Shown piece by piece: positions 46,501 to 58,300 of a DNA stretch of 64,000 nt. This DNA is from Hypericum androsaemum (taxonomy: Eukaryota; Streptophyta; Magnoliopsida; Malpighiales; Hypericaceae). The stretch spans positions 12,469,570 to 12,533,569 of the forward strand of contig OZ023186.1 of NCBI GenBank assembly GCA_963995505.1, given 5' to 3'. The notes beneath the pieces are model-generated. The model saw nothing but the letters and a program-made list of their open reading frames with translations, made no database searches and had not been told where the DNA came from. The position numbers were made by a program, and so were the translations under genes. Numbering within the stretch: the stretch's first letter is position 1; the number at the start of each line of letters is the position of its first letter.

Positions 46501-49500
46501 TTTCGTGCCTTTTCCAAGCATTTCTTGCCTTATCTTGCCCTACTTTTCCTTGACTATTCTTTCCTTTTCTTGCCTTTTCTTGCCTAATCTTGCCTTTTCT
46601 CAACTTATTTTGCATTTTCTTACATTTTCTTGCATTTTCCTTGCCTTTTCTTTCCTTACATTGCCGATTCTTTACATTTCTTGTCTCATCTTTCCTTTTC
46701 TTTCCTTTCCATGCCTTTCCTTCCCTTTTCTTGCCTTTTCTTGCCTTATCTTACCTTTTCCTTGCCTTTTCATTCCTTTTCCTTGCCTTTTCTTTCCTTT
46801 TCTTGCCTTATCTTACATTATCTTGCCTTTTCTTTTCTTTTCCTTGCCTTTTCTTGCCTTTTCTTGCCTTTTCATTCCTTTTCCTTGCCTTTTCTTGCCT
46901 TTTCCGTGCCTTTTCTTTCCTTTTCATTCCTTTTCTTGCCTTATCTTGCCCTTTCATACCTTTTCTTGCCTTTTCTGGCCTTTTCATTCCTTTTCCTTGC
47001 CTTTCCTTGCCTTTTCTTGCCTTTTCCTGTCATTCCTTGCCTTTCCTTGCCTTATCTTGCCTTTCCTTGCCTTTTCTTTCTTTTTCTTTCCTTTTTTTAC
47101 CTTTTCTTACCTTTTCTTTCTTTTTCTTGCCTTTTCTTACCTTTTCTTTCTTTTTCTTGTATTTCCTTGCCTTATCTTGCCTTTTCCTTGAATTTTCTTT
47201 CCCTATCAAGCCTTATCTTGTCGTTTCTTGCCTTATCTTGCCTTTTCTTGCCTTTTCCTTGCCTTTTCTTTCCTTTCCTTTCCTTTTCTTACCTTTCCTT
47301 ACCTTTTCTTGCCTTTTCTTGCCTTATCTTTCCTTTTCATGCCTTTTCTTGCATTTTCTTTCCTTTTCCTTGTATTTTCTTGCCTTATCTTTCCTTTTCT
47401 TTACTTATCTTGCCTTTTTTTTCTCCTTTTCTTGCCTTTTCATTCCTTTTTCTTGCCTTTTCTTGCCTTTTCTTTACTTATCTTGCCTTTTTTTTCTCCC
47501 TTTATTGCCCTTTCATTCCTTTTCCTTGCCTTTTCTTGCCTTTTTTTGGCCTTTTCTTTCCTTTTCATCCATTTTCTTACCTTTTCCTGCAATATCTTTC
47601 CTTTTTTTTCCTTTTCCTTGCCTTTTCGTGCCTTTTCTTTCCTTATCTTGCCTTTTCTTGCCTTTTCCTTGCCTTTTCTTTCCTTTTCTTGCCTTTTCCT
47701 TGCCTTTTCTTTCATTTTCTTGCTTTTTCATGCATTTTCTTTCCTTATCTTTCCTTTTTCTTGCCTTTCTTTCCTTTTCTTTCCTTTTCTTGAGTTATCT
47801 TGCCTTTTCTTGACTTATCTTGCCTTTTCTTGCCTTTTCTTGCCTTATCTTGCTGTATCTGGACTTATCTTGCTTTTTCATTCATTATCTTGCATTTTCT
47901 TACCTTATCTTGCCTTTTCATTCCTTCTCATGCCTTTTCTTTCCTTATCTTTCCTCTTTTTTTCTTGTTCTTGCTTTTTTCTTCCCTTTTCTTGCCTTAT
48001 CTTGCCTTTTCTTGCCTTTTCCATGCCTTTTCTTGCCTTTTCTTTGTTTTTCTTGCCTTTTCTTAGCTTATCTTGCCTTTTCTTGCCTTACCTTTCCTTA
48101 TCTTTGCTTTTCTTTCCTTTTTTTGCCATTTCTGGCATTTTCTTGCCTTTTCTTACATTTTCTTGCCTTTTCTGGCCTTTTCTTTCCTTTTCTTTGCCTT
48201 TTCTTGCCTTTTCCTGCCTTTCCTTGCCTTATCTTGCCTTTTCTTACCTTTTCTTGCTTTTTCTTAAATTTTCATGCCTTTTCTTACCTTTTCTTACCTT
48301 TTCCTTGCCTTTTCTTAGCTTTTCTTTCCTTTTTGTGGCTTTTCCATGCCTTTACTATCCATTCCTTGCCTTTACATGCCTTTTCCTTGCCTTTTCTTTC
48401 CTTATCTTGCCATTTCTTGACTTTTCCTTGGCATTTCCTTCCTTTTCTTGCCTTATCTTGCCTTTTATTAACTTTTCTTCTTACCTTTTCTTGCCTTTTC
48501 ATGAATTTTCCATGTCTTGTCTTTCCATTTCTTTCCTTTTCCTTGCATTTTCTTGCCTTATCTTTCCTTTCTTGCCTTTTTTTGCCTTTTCTTTCCTTTT
48601 CATTCTTTTTCCTGGCGTTTTCTAGCCTTTTCTGGCCCTTTCTTTCCTTCTCATCCCTTTTCTTGCCTTTTCTTGCCTTTTCCTTCCCTTTTCATTCCTT
48701 TTCTTTCCTTATCATGCCATTTCTTGCATTTTCCTTGCTTTTCTTTCCTTTTCATGCCATATCTTGCCTTTTCCTTGCCTTTTCTTTCCTTTTCTTCACT
48801 TTTCATGCATTTTCTTGCCTTATCTTTCCTTTTCTTGCCTTTTCATTCCTTTTCCATGCCTTTTTATGCCTTTTCTTGCGTTATCTTACCTTTTCTTGCC
48901 TTTTCTTGACTTTTCTTGCCTTTTCTTGCCTTTTCTTGCCTTTTCTTGACTTATCTTGCCTTTTCTGACCTTATGTTGCCTTTTCTCACCTTATCTTGCC
49001 ATTTCATGCCTTTTCTTCCCTTTCTTTGCCTTTTCTTTCCTCTTTTTTTCCTTTTCTTGCTTTTTCCTTGCCTTTCCTTGCCTTATCTTGCCTTTTCTTG
49101 TCTTTTCATGCCTTTTCCTTGCCTTTTCTTGCCTTTTCTTCCCTTTTCTTCTTTTTTCTTTCCTTTTCTTGCCTTTTCTTACTTTTCCTTGCCTTATCTT
49201 GCCTTTTCTTACCTTTTCTTGCCTTTTCATTTCATTTCCATGCCTTTTCATGCCTTTTCCTGCCATTCCTTGCCTTTTCTTGCCTTTTCTTGCCTTTTCC
49301 TTTCCTTTCCTTTTCTTGCCTTTTCGTTGCCTTTCCATGCCTTTTCTTTCCTTATCTTGCCTTTTCCTTGCCTTTTCTTTCCTTTTCTTGCCTTATCTTG
49401 CCTTTTCTTTCCATTTCTTGACTTTTCATGCCTTTTCTTCACTTATCTTTCCTTTTCTTGCCTTTCCATGCCTTTTGCATGTCTTTTCTTGCATTTTCAT

Positions 49501-50900
49501 TCCTTTTCTTTCCTTTTCATGCCTTTTCTTTCCGTTTCATGCCTTTTCATATCTTATCTTTCCTTTTTCTTTCCTTTTCTTCACTTATCTTGCCTTTTCT
49601 TGACTTATCTTGCCTTTTCATTCCATTTCTTGCCTTATCTTGCCTTTTCATTCCTTATCTTGCATTTTCTTACATTATCTTGCCTTTTCATGCCTTCTCA
49701 TGCCTTTTCGTTAACTTTTCTTGCCTTATCTTTCCTTTTCTTGCCTTTTCATGCCTTTTCCATGCCTTTTCTTGCTTTTTCTTTACTTTTCTTGCCTTTT
49801 CTTGCCATATCTTGCCTTTTCTTACCTTTTTTGCCTTTTCTGGCCTTTTCATTCCTTTTCCTTGCCTTTTCTTTCCTTTTCTTGCCTTTTCCTTCCTTTC
49901 CTTGCCTTATCTTGACTTTTCTTACTTTTTCTTGCATTTTCCTTTCCTTTTCTTGCCTTTTCTTTCCTTTTCGTGCCTTTTCCTAGCATTTTCTTGCCTT
50001 ATCTTGCCATATCTTGCCTTTTCCTTGACATTTCTTTCCTTTTCTTGCCATATCTTGCCTTTTCCTTTACTTTTCTTTCCTTTTCTTGCCTTTTCTTGCC
50101 TTTTCTTAACTTATTTTGCATTTTCTTGCCTTTTCTTTCCTTGCATTTCCGATTCTTTTCATTTCTAGCCTCATCTTTCCTTTTCTTTCCTTTCCATGCC
50201 TTTCCTTCCCTTTTCTTGCCTTTTCTTGCCTTATCTTACCTTTTCTTTCCTTTTCCTTGCCTTTTCTTTCCTTTTCTTGCCTTATCTTACATTATTTTGA
50301 CTTTTCTTTTCTTTTCCTCGCCTTTTCTTGCCTTTTTATTCCTTTTCCTTGCCTTTTCTTGCCTTTTCCGTGCCTTTTCTTGCCTTTTCATTCCTTTTCT
50401 TGCCTTTTCTTTCATTTTCTTGCCTTTTCTTGCCTTATCTTACCTTTTCTTGCCTTTTCAGGCCTTTTCATTCCTTTTCCTTGCCTTTTCCTGTCATTCC
50501 TTGCCTTTCCTTCCCTTATCTTGCCTTTCCTTGCCTTTTCTTGCCTTTTCTTTCTTTTTCTTTCCTTTTCTTACCTTTTCTTTCTTTTTCTTGCCTTTTC
50601 TTTCCTTTTCGTGCCTTTTTCTTATATTTCCTTGCCTTTTCTTGCCTTTTCCTTGCCTTTTCTTTCCTTTCCTTTCCTTTTCTTACCTTTCCTTACCTTT
50701 TCTTGCCTTTTCTTGCCTTATCTTTCCTTTTCTTACCTTTTCATGCCTTTTCCATGCCTTTTCTTTCCTTTTCCTTGTATTTTCTCGCCTTATCTTTCCT
50801 TTTCTTTACTTATCTTGCCTTTTTTTCTCCTTTTCTTGCCTTTTCATTCCTTTTCCTTGCCTTTTCTTGCCTTTTTTTGGCCTTTACTTTCCTTTTCATC
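37550..50900 (+). repeat. Ragged higher-order repeat, at least five copies with deletions
   Basis: Rare marker words recur in a fixed order. CATCCCTTTTCTT next to CCTTCCCTTTTCATTCC occurs near 37550, 39822, 41727, 45059 and 48650. TTTTGTTGACTTATC occurs near 38411, 40768, 42665, 43626 and 46019. An ACATTGC(A/T/C)GATTCTTTT block occurs near 39003, 41403, 43294, 44265 and 46659, with a weaker version near 50143. Spacings between successive markers are about 2.4, 1.9, 1.0, 2.4 and 3.5 kb. Units therefore share an ancestor but have gained or lost blocks. The unit centred on 43.3-43.6 kb is a clear internal-deletion form. Confidence 0.8.
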
Positions 50901-51240
50901 CCTTTTCATAACTTTTCTTGCAATATCTTGCCTTTTTTGCCTTTTCCTTGCCTTTTCATGCCTTTTCTTTCCTTATCTTGCCTTTTCCTTGCCTTTAATT
51001 TCCTTTTCATCCCTTTTCATAACTTTTCTTGCAATATCTTGCCTTTTTTGCCTTTTCCTTGCCTTTTCATGCCTTTTCTTTCCTTATCTTGCCTTTTCCT
51101 TGCCTTTTCTTTCCTTATCTTTCCTTTTTCTTGCCTTTTTTTCTCCCGTTCTTGCCTTTTCTTTCCTTTTTTTGCCTTATCTTGCCTTTTCCTTGCCTTT
51201 TCTTTCCTTATCTTTCCTTTTTCTTGCCTTTTTTTCTCCC
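50888..51240 (+). repeat. Two adjacent short tandem duplications (111 bp and 93 bp)
   Basis: TTTCCTTTTCATCCC begins at 50888 and 50999 (offset 111), each time followed by CATAACTTTTCTTGCAATATC. The rare word CTCCCGTTCTTGCC begins at 51143 and 51236 (offset 93). Confidence 0.85.
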
Positions 51241-54200
51241 GTTCTTGCCTTTTCTTTCCTTTTTTCCCCTTATCTTTCCTTTTCCTTGCCTTTTCTTTCC
51301 TTATCTTTCCTTTTTCTTGCCTTTTCTTTCCTTTTCTTGACTTATCTTGCCTTTTCTTGCCTTTTCATGCCTTTTCTTGCCTTATCTTGCCGTATATGTA
51401 CTTATCTTGCTTTTTCATTCATTATCTTGCATTTTCTTACCTTATCTTGCCTTTTCATTCCTTCTCATGCCTTTTCTTGCCTTATCTTTCCTCTTTTTAC
51501 TTTTTCCTTGCATTTTCTTGCCTTATCTTTCATTTCCTTTCCTTTTCTTGCCATTTCTAGCCTTTTCTTGCCTTTTCTTACCTTTTCTTGCCTTTTCAGA
51601 CCTTTTCATTCCTTTTCCTTGCCTTTTCTTGCCTTTTCCTGCCTTTCATTGCCTTATCTTGCCTTTTCTTACCTTTTCTTGCCTTTTCTTACCTTTTCGT
51701 TCCTTTTCCTAGCATTTTCTTGCCTTATATTGCCTTATCTTGCCTTTTCCTTGACTTTTCTTTCCTTTTCTTCCCCTATCTTGCCTTTTCTTACCTTATC
51801 TTGCCTTTTCTTAACTTATTTTGCCTTTTCTTTCCTTTTCTTGCCTCATCTTTCCTTTTCTTTCCTTTTCATGCCTTTCCTTCCATTTTCTGGCATTTTC
51901 TTGCTTTATCTTACCTTTTCCTTGCCTTTTCTTTCCTTTTCCTTTGCCTTTTCTTTCCATTTATTGCCTTATCTTACATTATCTTGCCTTTTCTTTCCTT
52001 TTCCTTGCATTTTCTTGCCTTTTCATTCCTTTTCCTTGCCTTTTCCTTCCTTTTCTTGCCTTTTCTTGCCTTTTCTTTCATTTTCTTGCCTTGCCTTTCC
52101 TTTTCTTTCTTTTTCTTGCCTTTTCTTTACTTTTCCTTGTATTTTTTGCCTTATCTTTCCTTTTCTTGCCTTATGTTGCATTTTCTTGCCTTTTCATTCC
52201 TTTTCCTTGCCTCTTTCTGGCCTTTTCTTTCCTTTTCATTCATTTTCTTGCCTTTTCTTGCCTTATCTTGCCTTTTCCTTGTCTTTTCATGCCTTTTCTT
52301 TCCTTATCTTGCCTTTTCCTTGCCCTTTCTTTCCTTTTCTTACCATATCTTGCCTTTTCCTTGCCTTTGTTTTCCTTTTCTTGCCTTTTCATGCCTTATC
52401 TTGCCTTATGTTTCCTTTTCTTGCCTTTTCATGCCTTTTCCATGCCTTTTCTTGCCTTATCTTTCCTTTGCTTGCCTTTTCTTGCGTTATCTTTCCTTTC
52501 TTGCCTTTTCTTGATTTATCTTTCCTTTTCTTGCCTTTTAATGCCTTTTCTTGCCTTATTTTGCCTTTTCTGGCCTTATCTTGCCTTTTCATTCCTTATC
52601 TTGCATTTTCTTACCTTATCTTGCCTTTTCTTGCCTTTTCCTTGTCTTTTCTTGCCTTTTCATGCCTTTTCTTGCCTTTTCTTGCCTTTTCCATGCCTTT
52701 TCCATGCCTTGTCTTGTCTTATCTTTCCTTTTCCATGCCTTTTCCATGCCTTGTCTTGCCTTATCTTGCCTTTTTTTTGCCATTTCTTGCCTTTTCATCC
52801 CCTTTCCTTGCCTTTTCTTTCCTTTTCTGGCCTTTTCTTTCCTTTTCTTCCTTTTTCTTGCCTTATCTTGCCTTTTCATGCCTTTTCTTTCCTTATCTTG
52901 CTTTTTCTTGCCTTTTCTTTCCTTTTCTTGCCTTATCTTGCCTTTTCCTTTCCTTTTCTTTCCTTTTCTTGCTTTTTAATGACTTTTCTTGCCATATCTT
53001 TCCTTTTCTTGCCTTTTGATGCCTTTTCCATGCCTTTTCATGCCCTTTCTTTCCTTTTCTCAACTTTTCTTACGTTATCATGCCTTTTCTTGACTTATCT
53101 TACCTTTTCATGCCTTTTCTTACCTTTTCTTACATTTTCTGGACTTATCTTGCCTTTTCATTCCTTATCTTGCTTTTTCTTACCTTATCTTGCCTTTGCA
53201 TGCCTTCCCATGTCTGTTCCTTGCCTTTCCTTGCCTTATCTTTCCTCTCTTTTTTTCCTTTTCTTCCTTTTTCCTTGCCTTCCTTATCTTGAATTTTCTT
53301 GCCTTTTCCATACCTTTTCCTACCTTTTCTTTGCTTTTCTAGCCTTTTCTTACCTTATCGTTCCTTTTCTTAGCTTTTCTTGCCTTTTCTGGCCTTTTCA
53401 TTCCTTTTCCTTGCCTTTTCTTTCCTTTTCTTGCATTTTCTTGCCTTTTCCTGCCTTTCCTTGCCTTATCTTGGCTTTTCTTACCTTTTCTTGCTTTTCC
53501 ATTCCTTTTCTTACCTTTCTTGCCTTATCTTTCCTTTTCTTGCCTTTTCTTGCGTGTTCTTGCTGTTTCCTTGCCCTTTCTTTCCTTTTCTTGCCTTATC
53601 TTGCTTTTTCCTTGCCTTTTCTTTCCTTTTCATGCCTTTTCTTGCCTTTTCTTGTGTTATCTTGCCTTTTCTTGCTTTTTCTTGACTTATCTTGCCTTTT
53701 CTTTCCTTTTCTTGCCTTTCCTTTTCTTGCCTTATCTTTCCTAATCTTTCCTTTTCTTTCCTTTTCTATCCTTTTCTTGCCTTTTCTTGCCTTATCTTTC
53801 CTAATCTTTCCTTTTCTTTCCTTTTCTATCCTTTTCTTGCCTTTTCTTTCCTTTTCTTGCCTTTTCATGACTTTTAATCCTTTTCTTGCCTTTTCATGCC
53901 TTATCCTTGCCATGCCTTGCCTTTTCTTGCCATTTCTTGACTTATCGTGCCTTATCTTGGCTTTTTTTTCCTTTTCATGCCTTTTCTTGCCTTATCTTGC
54001 CTTTTCATTCCTTATCTTACATTTTCTAACCTTATCTTGCCTTCTCATGCCTTCTCATTCCTTTTCTTGCCTTATCTTTCCTCTTTTTTTCCTTTTCTTA
54101 CTTTTTCCTTGCCTTTTCTTTCCTTTTCATGCCTTCGCATGCCTTCTCATTCCTTTTCTTGAGTTTTATTGCCTTATCATTCCTCCTTTTCTTCCTTTTC

Positions 54201-54851
54201 TTGCCTTTTCTTGCCTTTTCCATGCCTTTTCTTGCCTTTTCTTTGCTTTTCTTGCCTTTTCTTGCCTTATCTTTCCTTTTCTTTGCTTTTCTTGCCTTAC
54301 CTTGCCTTACCTTGCCTTATCTTCCCTTTTCTTACCTTTTCTTACCTTTCCTTGCATTTTCTTTCCTTTTCATGCCTTTCCTTCCCTTTTCTTTCCTTTT
54401 CCTTGCCTTTTCTTGCTTTTTCATTCCTTTTCCTTGCCTTTTCTTGCCTTTTCCTTATCTTTTCTTGCCTTTTCTTTCCTTTTCTTGCCTTTCCTTTCCT
54501 TTTTTTTCCTTTCCTTGCCTTTTCAAGCCTTTTTGATATGAATCTCCGCGGAAAAGATTCACAACTCGGACCGTTTGTTACTTTAGAATGGATCAGATCA
54601 CAACTCACAAGAACTCACTCGAACTAAGGCACGAAATTGAACCTTAACCCGCAACAAGAACTTCTGAACCTTGACCTAAGGTCGAATCACGCCACAAGCG
54701 AGGATGGATGGTCCGCTTGATAAGTGAAAGATAAATTCCAGCCAAGACGACTCACCAGCCTAAGCAAGAACAAACGAGTATCAAACTCTCAACTAGCCAA
54801 TGCTAAGTATTTCCGAATTGTGTGTGTACGTTTTATTGCTAGGAGTCCTCT

Positions 54852-54858
54852 TTATATA
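54852..54858 (-). promoter_or_regulatory. TATA box of the solo LTR
   Basis: TATATAA on the - strand within the AGCCTATATAAAG context, at the position matching 5896-5902. AATAAA follows at 54832-54837. The promoter could still fire, and transcription would run leftward into the purine-strand template of array C. Confidence 0.65.
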
Positions 54859-55111
54859 GGCTCCCAAAGTACCAAAATATTCCTAAACAAGCTAACTCCT
54901 TAAAAGGAGTTCAAAGGCTGGCCAAAACTCTCTTTCCTATTCTAAGGAGATTCTGGCCGAATTATTCAACTAAAATAGGAAATAATCTAAACAAATAATA
55001 TCTAATAGAATAACAATTAATTGCACGTCCTAACAAGAAGATGCATGGCCTAAATAGGTTGATTCTTGCTGATTCTCCATGTGCGCATGCATCCAGAAGT
55101 TGGTGTGCATA

Positions 55112-55333
55112 TTAAGCTTCCAAAATAGCCTCTATCACGTGCATGGGCTTTGCATGTGCCTCATGCACGTCCTTGCACTTGTACGCACCAACTTGAGCCC
55201 AAACTTCTTGCATTAGTCCATTGAAATCAGATTGCAACTTCCTAGCTCGTGCTCTTGTCATTGGCCCAATTGGAACTTGAACTTGCTGCGAGTCTACAAG
55301 CTTGATAGTAGGTGCGTCCTTAGGCTTGCTCAC
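55112..55333 (-). pseudogene. pol: Intact polyprotein C-terminal tail in the solo LTR
   Basis: An open frame of 73 codons matching the end of the first element's Pol (IGPMTRARARKLQ through NGLMQEVW to VIEAILEA). It has no stop where the first element has TGA at 5500-5502. There is no upstream coding region, so it is a relic. It is the best evidence that the polyprotein of this family really extends about 225 bp into the LTR. Confidence 0.8.
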
Positions 55334-55337
55334 ATCA

Positions 55338-58300
55338 CTTTTCTTTCCTTTTCATTCATTTTCTTGCCATTTCTTCCCTTTTCTTGCCTTTTCATGCCTT
55401 TTCCAGGCCTTTACTTGTCTTTTCTTGCCTTTTTTTGCATTATCTTGCCTTTTCTTGACTTATCTTGCCTTTTCTTGCCTTTTCATGCCCTTTCTTGGCT
55501 TATCTTGCCTTTTAATTCCTTATCTTGCCTTTTCTTACCTTATCTTGCCTTTTCATGCCTTCTCATGCCTTTTCCTTGCATTTTATTGCCTTATCTTTCC
55601 CCCTTTTTAGCCTTTTCTTGCTTTTTCCTTGCCTTATCTTGCCATTTCTTGCCTTATCTTGCCTTTTCTTCCCTTTTCTTTCCTTTTCTTGCCTTTTCTT
55701 GGCTTATCTTGCCTTTTCTTACCTTTGCTTGCCTTTTTTGGCCTTTTCATTCCCTTTTCTTGCCTTTTCTTGCCTTTTCCTGCCTTTTGTTGCATTTCCT
55801 TGCCTTATCTTGCCTTTTCTTACCTTTTCTTCCCTTTCTTGCCTTTTCTTTCCATTTCTTGCCTTTTCTTTCATTTTTTTTGCCTTTTTTTTCCTTTTCG
55901 TGCCTTTTCCTTGCATTTTCTTGCCCTATATTGCCTTATCTTGCCTTTTCCTTGACTTTTCTTTCCTTTTCTTCCCTTATCTTCCCTTTTCTTGCTTTAT
56001 CTTGCCTTATCTTGCCGTTTCTTTTCTTATTTTTCCTCTTCTTGCCTTATCTTTCCTTTCCTTGCCTTTTCTTTCCTTTTCTTGCCTCCTCTCTCCTTTT
56101 CTTTCCTTTTCATGCCTTTCCTTCCCGTTTCTTGCCTTTTCTTGCCTCATCTTACCTTTTCCTTGCCTTTTCTTTCCTTTTCCTTGCCTTTTCTTGCCTT
56201 ATCTTACATTATCATTCCTTTTCTTTCCTTTTCCTTGCCTTTTCATTCCTTTTCCTTGCCTTTTCGTGCCTTTTCCTTGCCTGTTCTTGCCTTTTCTTTC
56301 TTTTCTTTCCTTTTATTACCTTTTCTTTCCTTTTCTTGCCTTTTCCTTGCCTTTTCTTTCCTTTTCTTTCGTTTTCTTGCCTTTTCTTGCCTTTTCTTGC
56401 CTTTTCATGCCTTTTCTTGCCTTTTCTATCCTTTTCTTGCCTTTTCTTTCCTTTTCTTGCCTTTTTTTTCCATTTCATGCCTTTTCCTTGCCATTTCTTA
56501 CCATACGTTGCCTTTTTTTGGCTTGTCCTTGCCTTTTCTTTCCTTATCTTGCCTTTTCGTGCCTCATCTTTCCTTTTCTTTCTTTTTCTTGCCTTTCCTT
56601 CCCTTTTCTTACCTTGTCTTACCTTTACTTGCCTTTTCTTCCCTTATCTTACCTTGTCCTTTTCTTTTCTTTCCTTTTCTTGCCTTATCTTACCTTATCT
56701 TGCCTTTTCTTGCTTTTTCATTTCATTTCCTTGCCTTTTCTTTTCCTTTTCTTGCCTTTTCCTTGCCTTTTCTTGGCTTTTCTTTCCTTTTCTTGCCTTT
56801 TCCTTGCCTTTTCTTGCCTTTTCCTTGCCTTTTCGTGCCTTTTCGATCGTTATCTTGCCTTTTCTTGCCTTATCTTTCCTTTTCTTTGCTTTTTTTCCTT
56901 ATCTTGCCTTTTCTTGCCTTATCTTGCCTTTTCCTACCATTCCTTGCCTTTTCTTGCCTTATCTTACCTTTTCTTGCCTTTTTTTACCTTTTCTTTCCTT
57001 TTCTTACCTTTTCTTGTATTGTCTTTTCTTTCCTTTTCTTGCCTTTTCTTTCCTTTTCGTGCCTTTTCCTTGCATTTTCTTGCCCTATCGTGCCTTATCT
57101 TGGCTTTTACTTGTCTTATCTTGCCTTTTCTTGCCTTATCATGCCTTTTCTTGCCTTTTCCTTGCCTTTTCTTTCCTTTCCTTGACTTTTCTTTCCTTTT
57201 CATGCCTTTCCTTGCCTTTTCTTTCCTTATCTTACCCTTTTCTTTCCTTTTCCTTGCCTTTTCTTGCCTTTTCATTCCTTTTCCTTGCCCTTTCTTTCCT
57301 TTTTCTTGCCTTTTCTTGCCTTTTCTTTACTTTTCCTTGCATTTTCTTGCCTTATCTTTCCTTTTCTTGCCTTTTCTTAACTTTTTTTCCTTTTCTTGCC
57401 TTTTCATTCCTTTTCCTTGCCTTTTCAGGCCTTTTCTTTCCTTTTCATTCGTTTGCTTGCCTTTTCTTGCCTTTTCCTTGCCTATTCATGCGTTTTCTTG
57501 CCTTTTCCTTGCCCTTTCTTTCCTTTTCTTTCCTTATCTTGCCTTTTCCTTGCCTTTTCTTTTCTTGCCTTTTCATGCCTTTTCTTGACTTATCTTGCCT
57601 TTTCATGCCTTTTCCATGCATTTTATTGCCTTTTCTATCCTTTTCTTGCCTTTTCTTGACTTATCTTGCCTTTTCATTCGTTTGCTTGCCTTTCCTTACC
57701 TCATCTTGCCTTTTCATGCCTTCTCAAGCCTTTTCCTTGCCTTTTCTTGCCTTATCTTTCCCCTTTTCTATCCTTTTCTTGCTTTTTCCCTGCCTTATCT
57801 TGCCTTTTCTTGCCTTATCTTGCCTTTTCTTCCCTTTTCTTTCCTTTTCTTTCCTTTTCTTGCTTTTTAATGCCTTTTCTTACCTTATCTTGCCTTTTCT
57901 GCCCTTTTCATTACTTTTCCTTGCCTTTTCTTGCTTTTTCCTGCCTTTTGTTGCCTTTCCTTGCCGTATCTTGCCTTTTCTTACCTTTTCTTGCCTTTTT
58001 TTTCTTTTTTTGCCCTTTTTTCCTTTTCGTGCCTTTTTCTTGCCCTACCTTGCCTTATCTTGCCTTTTCCTTGACTTTTCTTTCCTTTTCTTGCCTTATC
58101 TTACCATTTCTTGACTTTTCTTATATTATTTTTCCTTTTCTTGCCTTATCGTGCCTTTTCTTGCCTTTTCCTTGCCTTTTCTTTCCTTTCCTTGCCTTTT
58201 CTTTCCTTTCCTTGCCTTTTCTTTCCTTTTCATGGCTTTCCTTGCCTTTTCTTTCCTTATCTTATCTTTTCCTTGCCTTTTCTTTCCTTTTTCTTGCCTT

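Larger units (their letters stand above)
35389..54533 (+). repeat. Decamer satellite array C (pyrimidine strand on +)
   Basis: About 19.1 kb of the same decamer family in the same orientation as array B. TTTTC and TTTTCATG words are more frequent than in array B, and TTATC words less so. It contains a ragged higher-order repeat (listed separately) and several short tandem duplications: 108 bp at 37133-37347, 111 bp at 50888-51109, and 93 bp around 51143-51240. It stops at the solo LTR. No gene is visible. The 967-codon frame at 50116-53019 and the 906-codon frame at 51821-54541 are repeat artefacts. Confidence 0.98.
54534..55337 (-). mobile_element. Solo LTR of the same family as the first element
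   Basis: 804 bp on the - strand, beginning TGATGTGAGC at 55337 and ending CATATCA at 54534. These are the same termini as the 792-bp 3' LTR at 5418-6209, and sequence similarity is extensive between them. CTTTT flanks both sides (54529-54533 and 55338-55342), the 5-bp target duplication expected for gypsy integration. The internal region is missing, so unequal recombination between two LTRs is the likely origin. The flanks are decamer array on both sides, so the element inserted into the array. In such repetitive flanks a 5-bp match could also occur by chance. Confidence 0.93.
54529..55342. repeat. Target-site duplication CTTTT around the solo LTR
   Basis: CTTTT at 54529-54533 and at 55338-55342, directly abutting the LTR ends. 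CTTTT is also part of the array monomer. Confidence 0.75.

Noticed and set aside
50116..53019. 967-codon open frame, and dozens of similar long frames in all array blocks (for example 15160-17439, 55232-58114, 57666-60260)
   Set aside because: They translate to cycling PFLAFSCLFL-type repeats in every frame and stop only where a variant monomer creates TGA, TAG or TAA. This follows from a stop-free 10-bp repeat. There is no gene structure, start context or domain.
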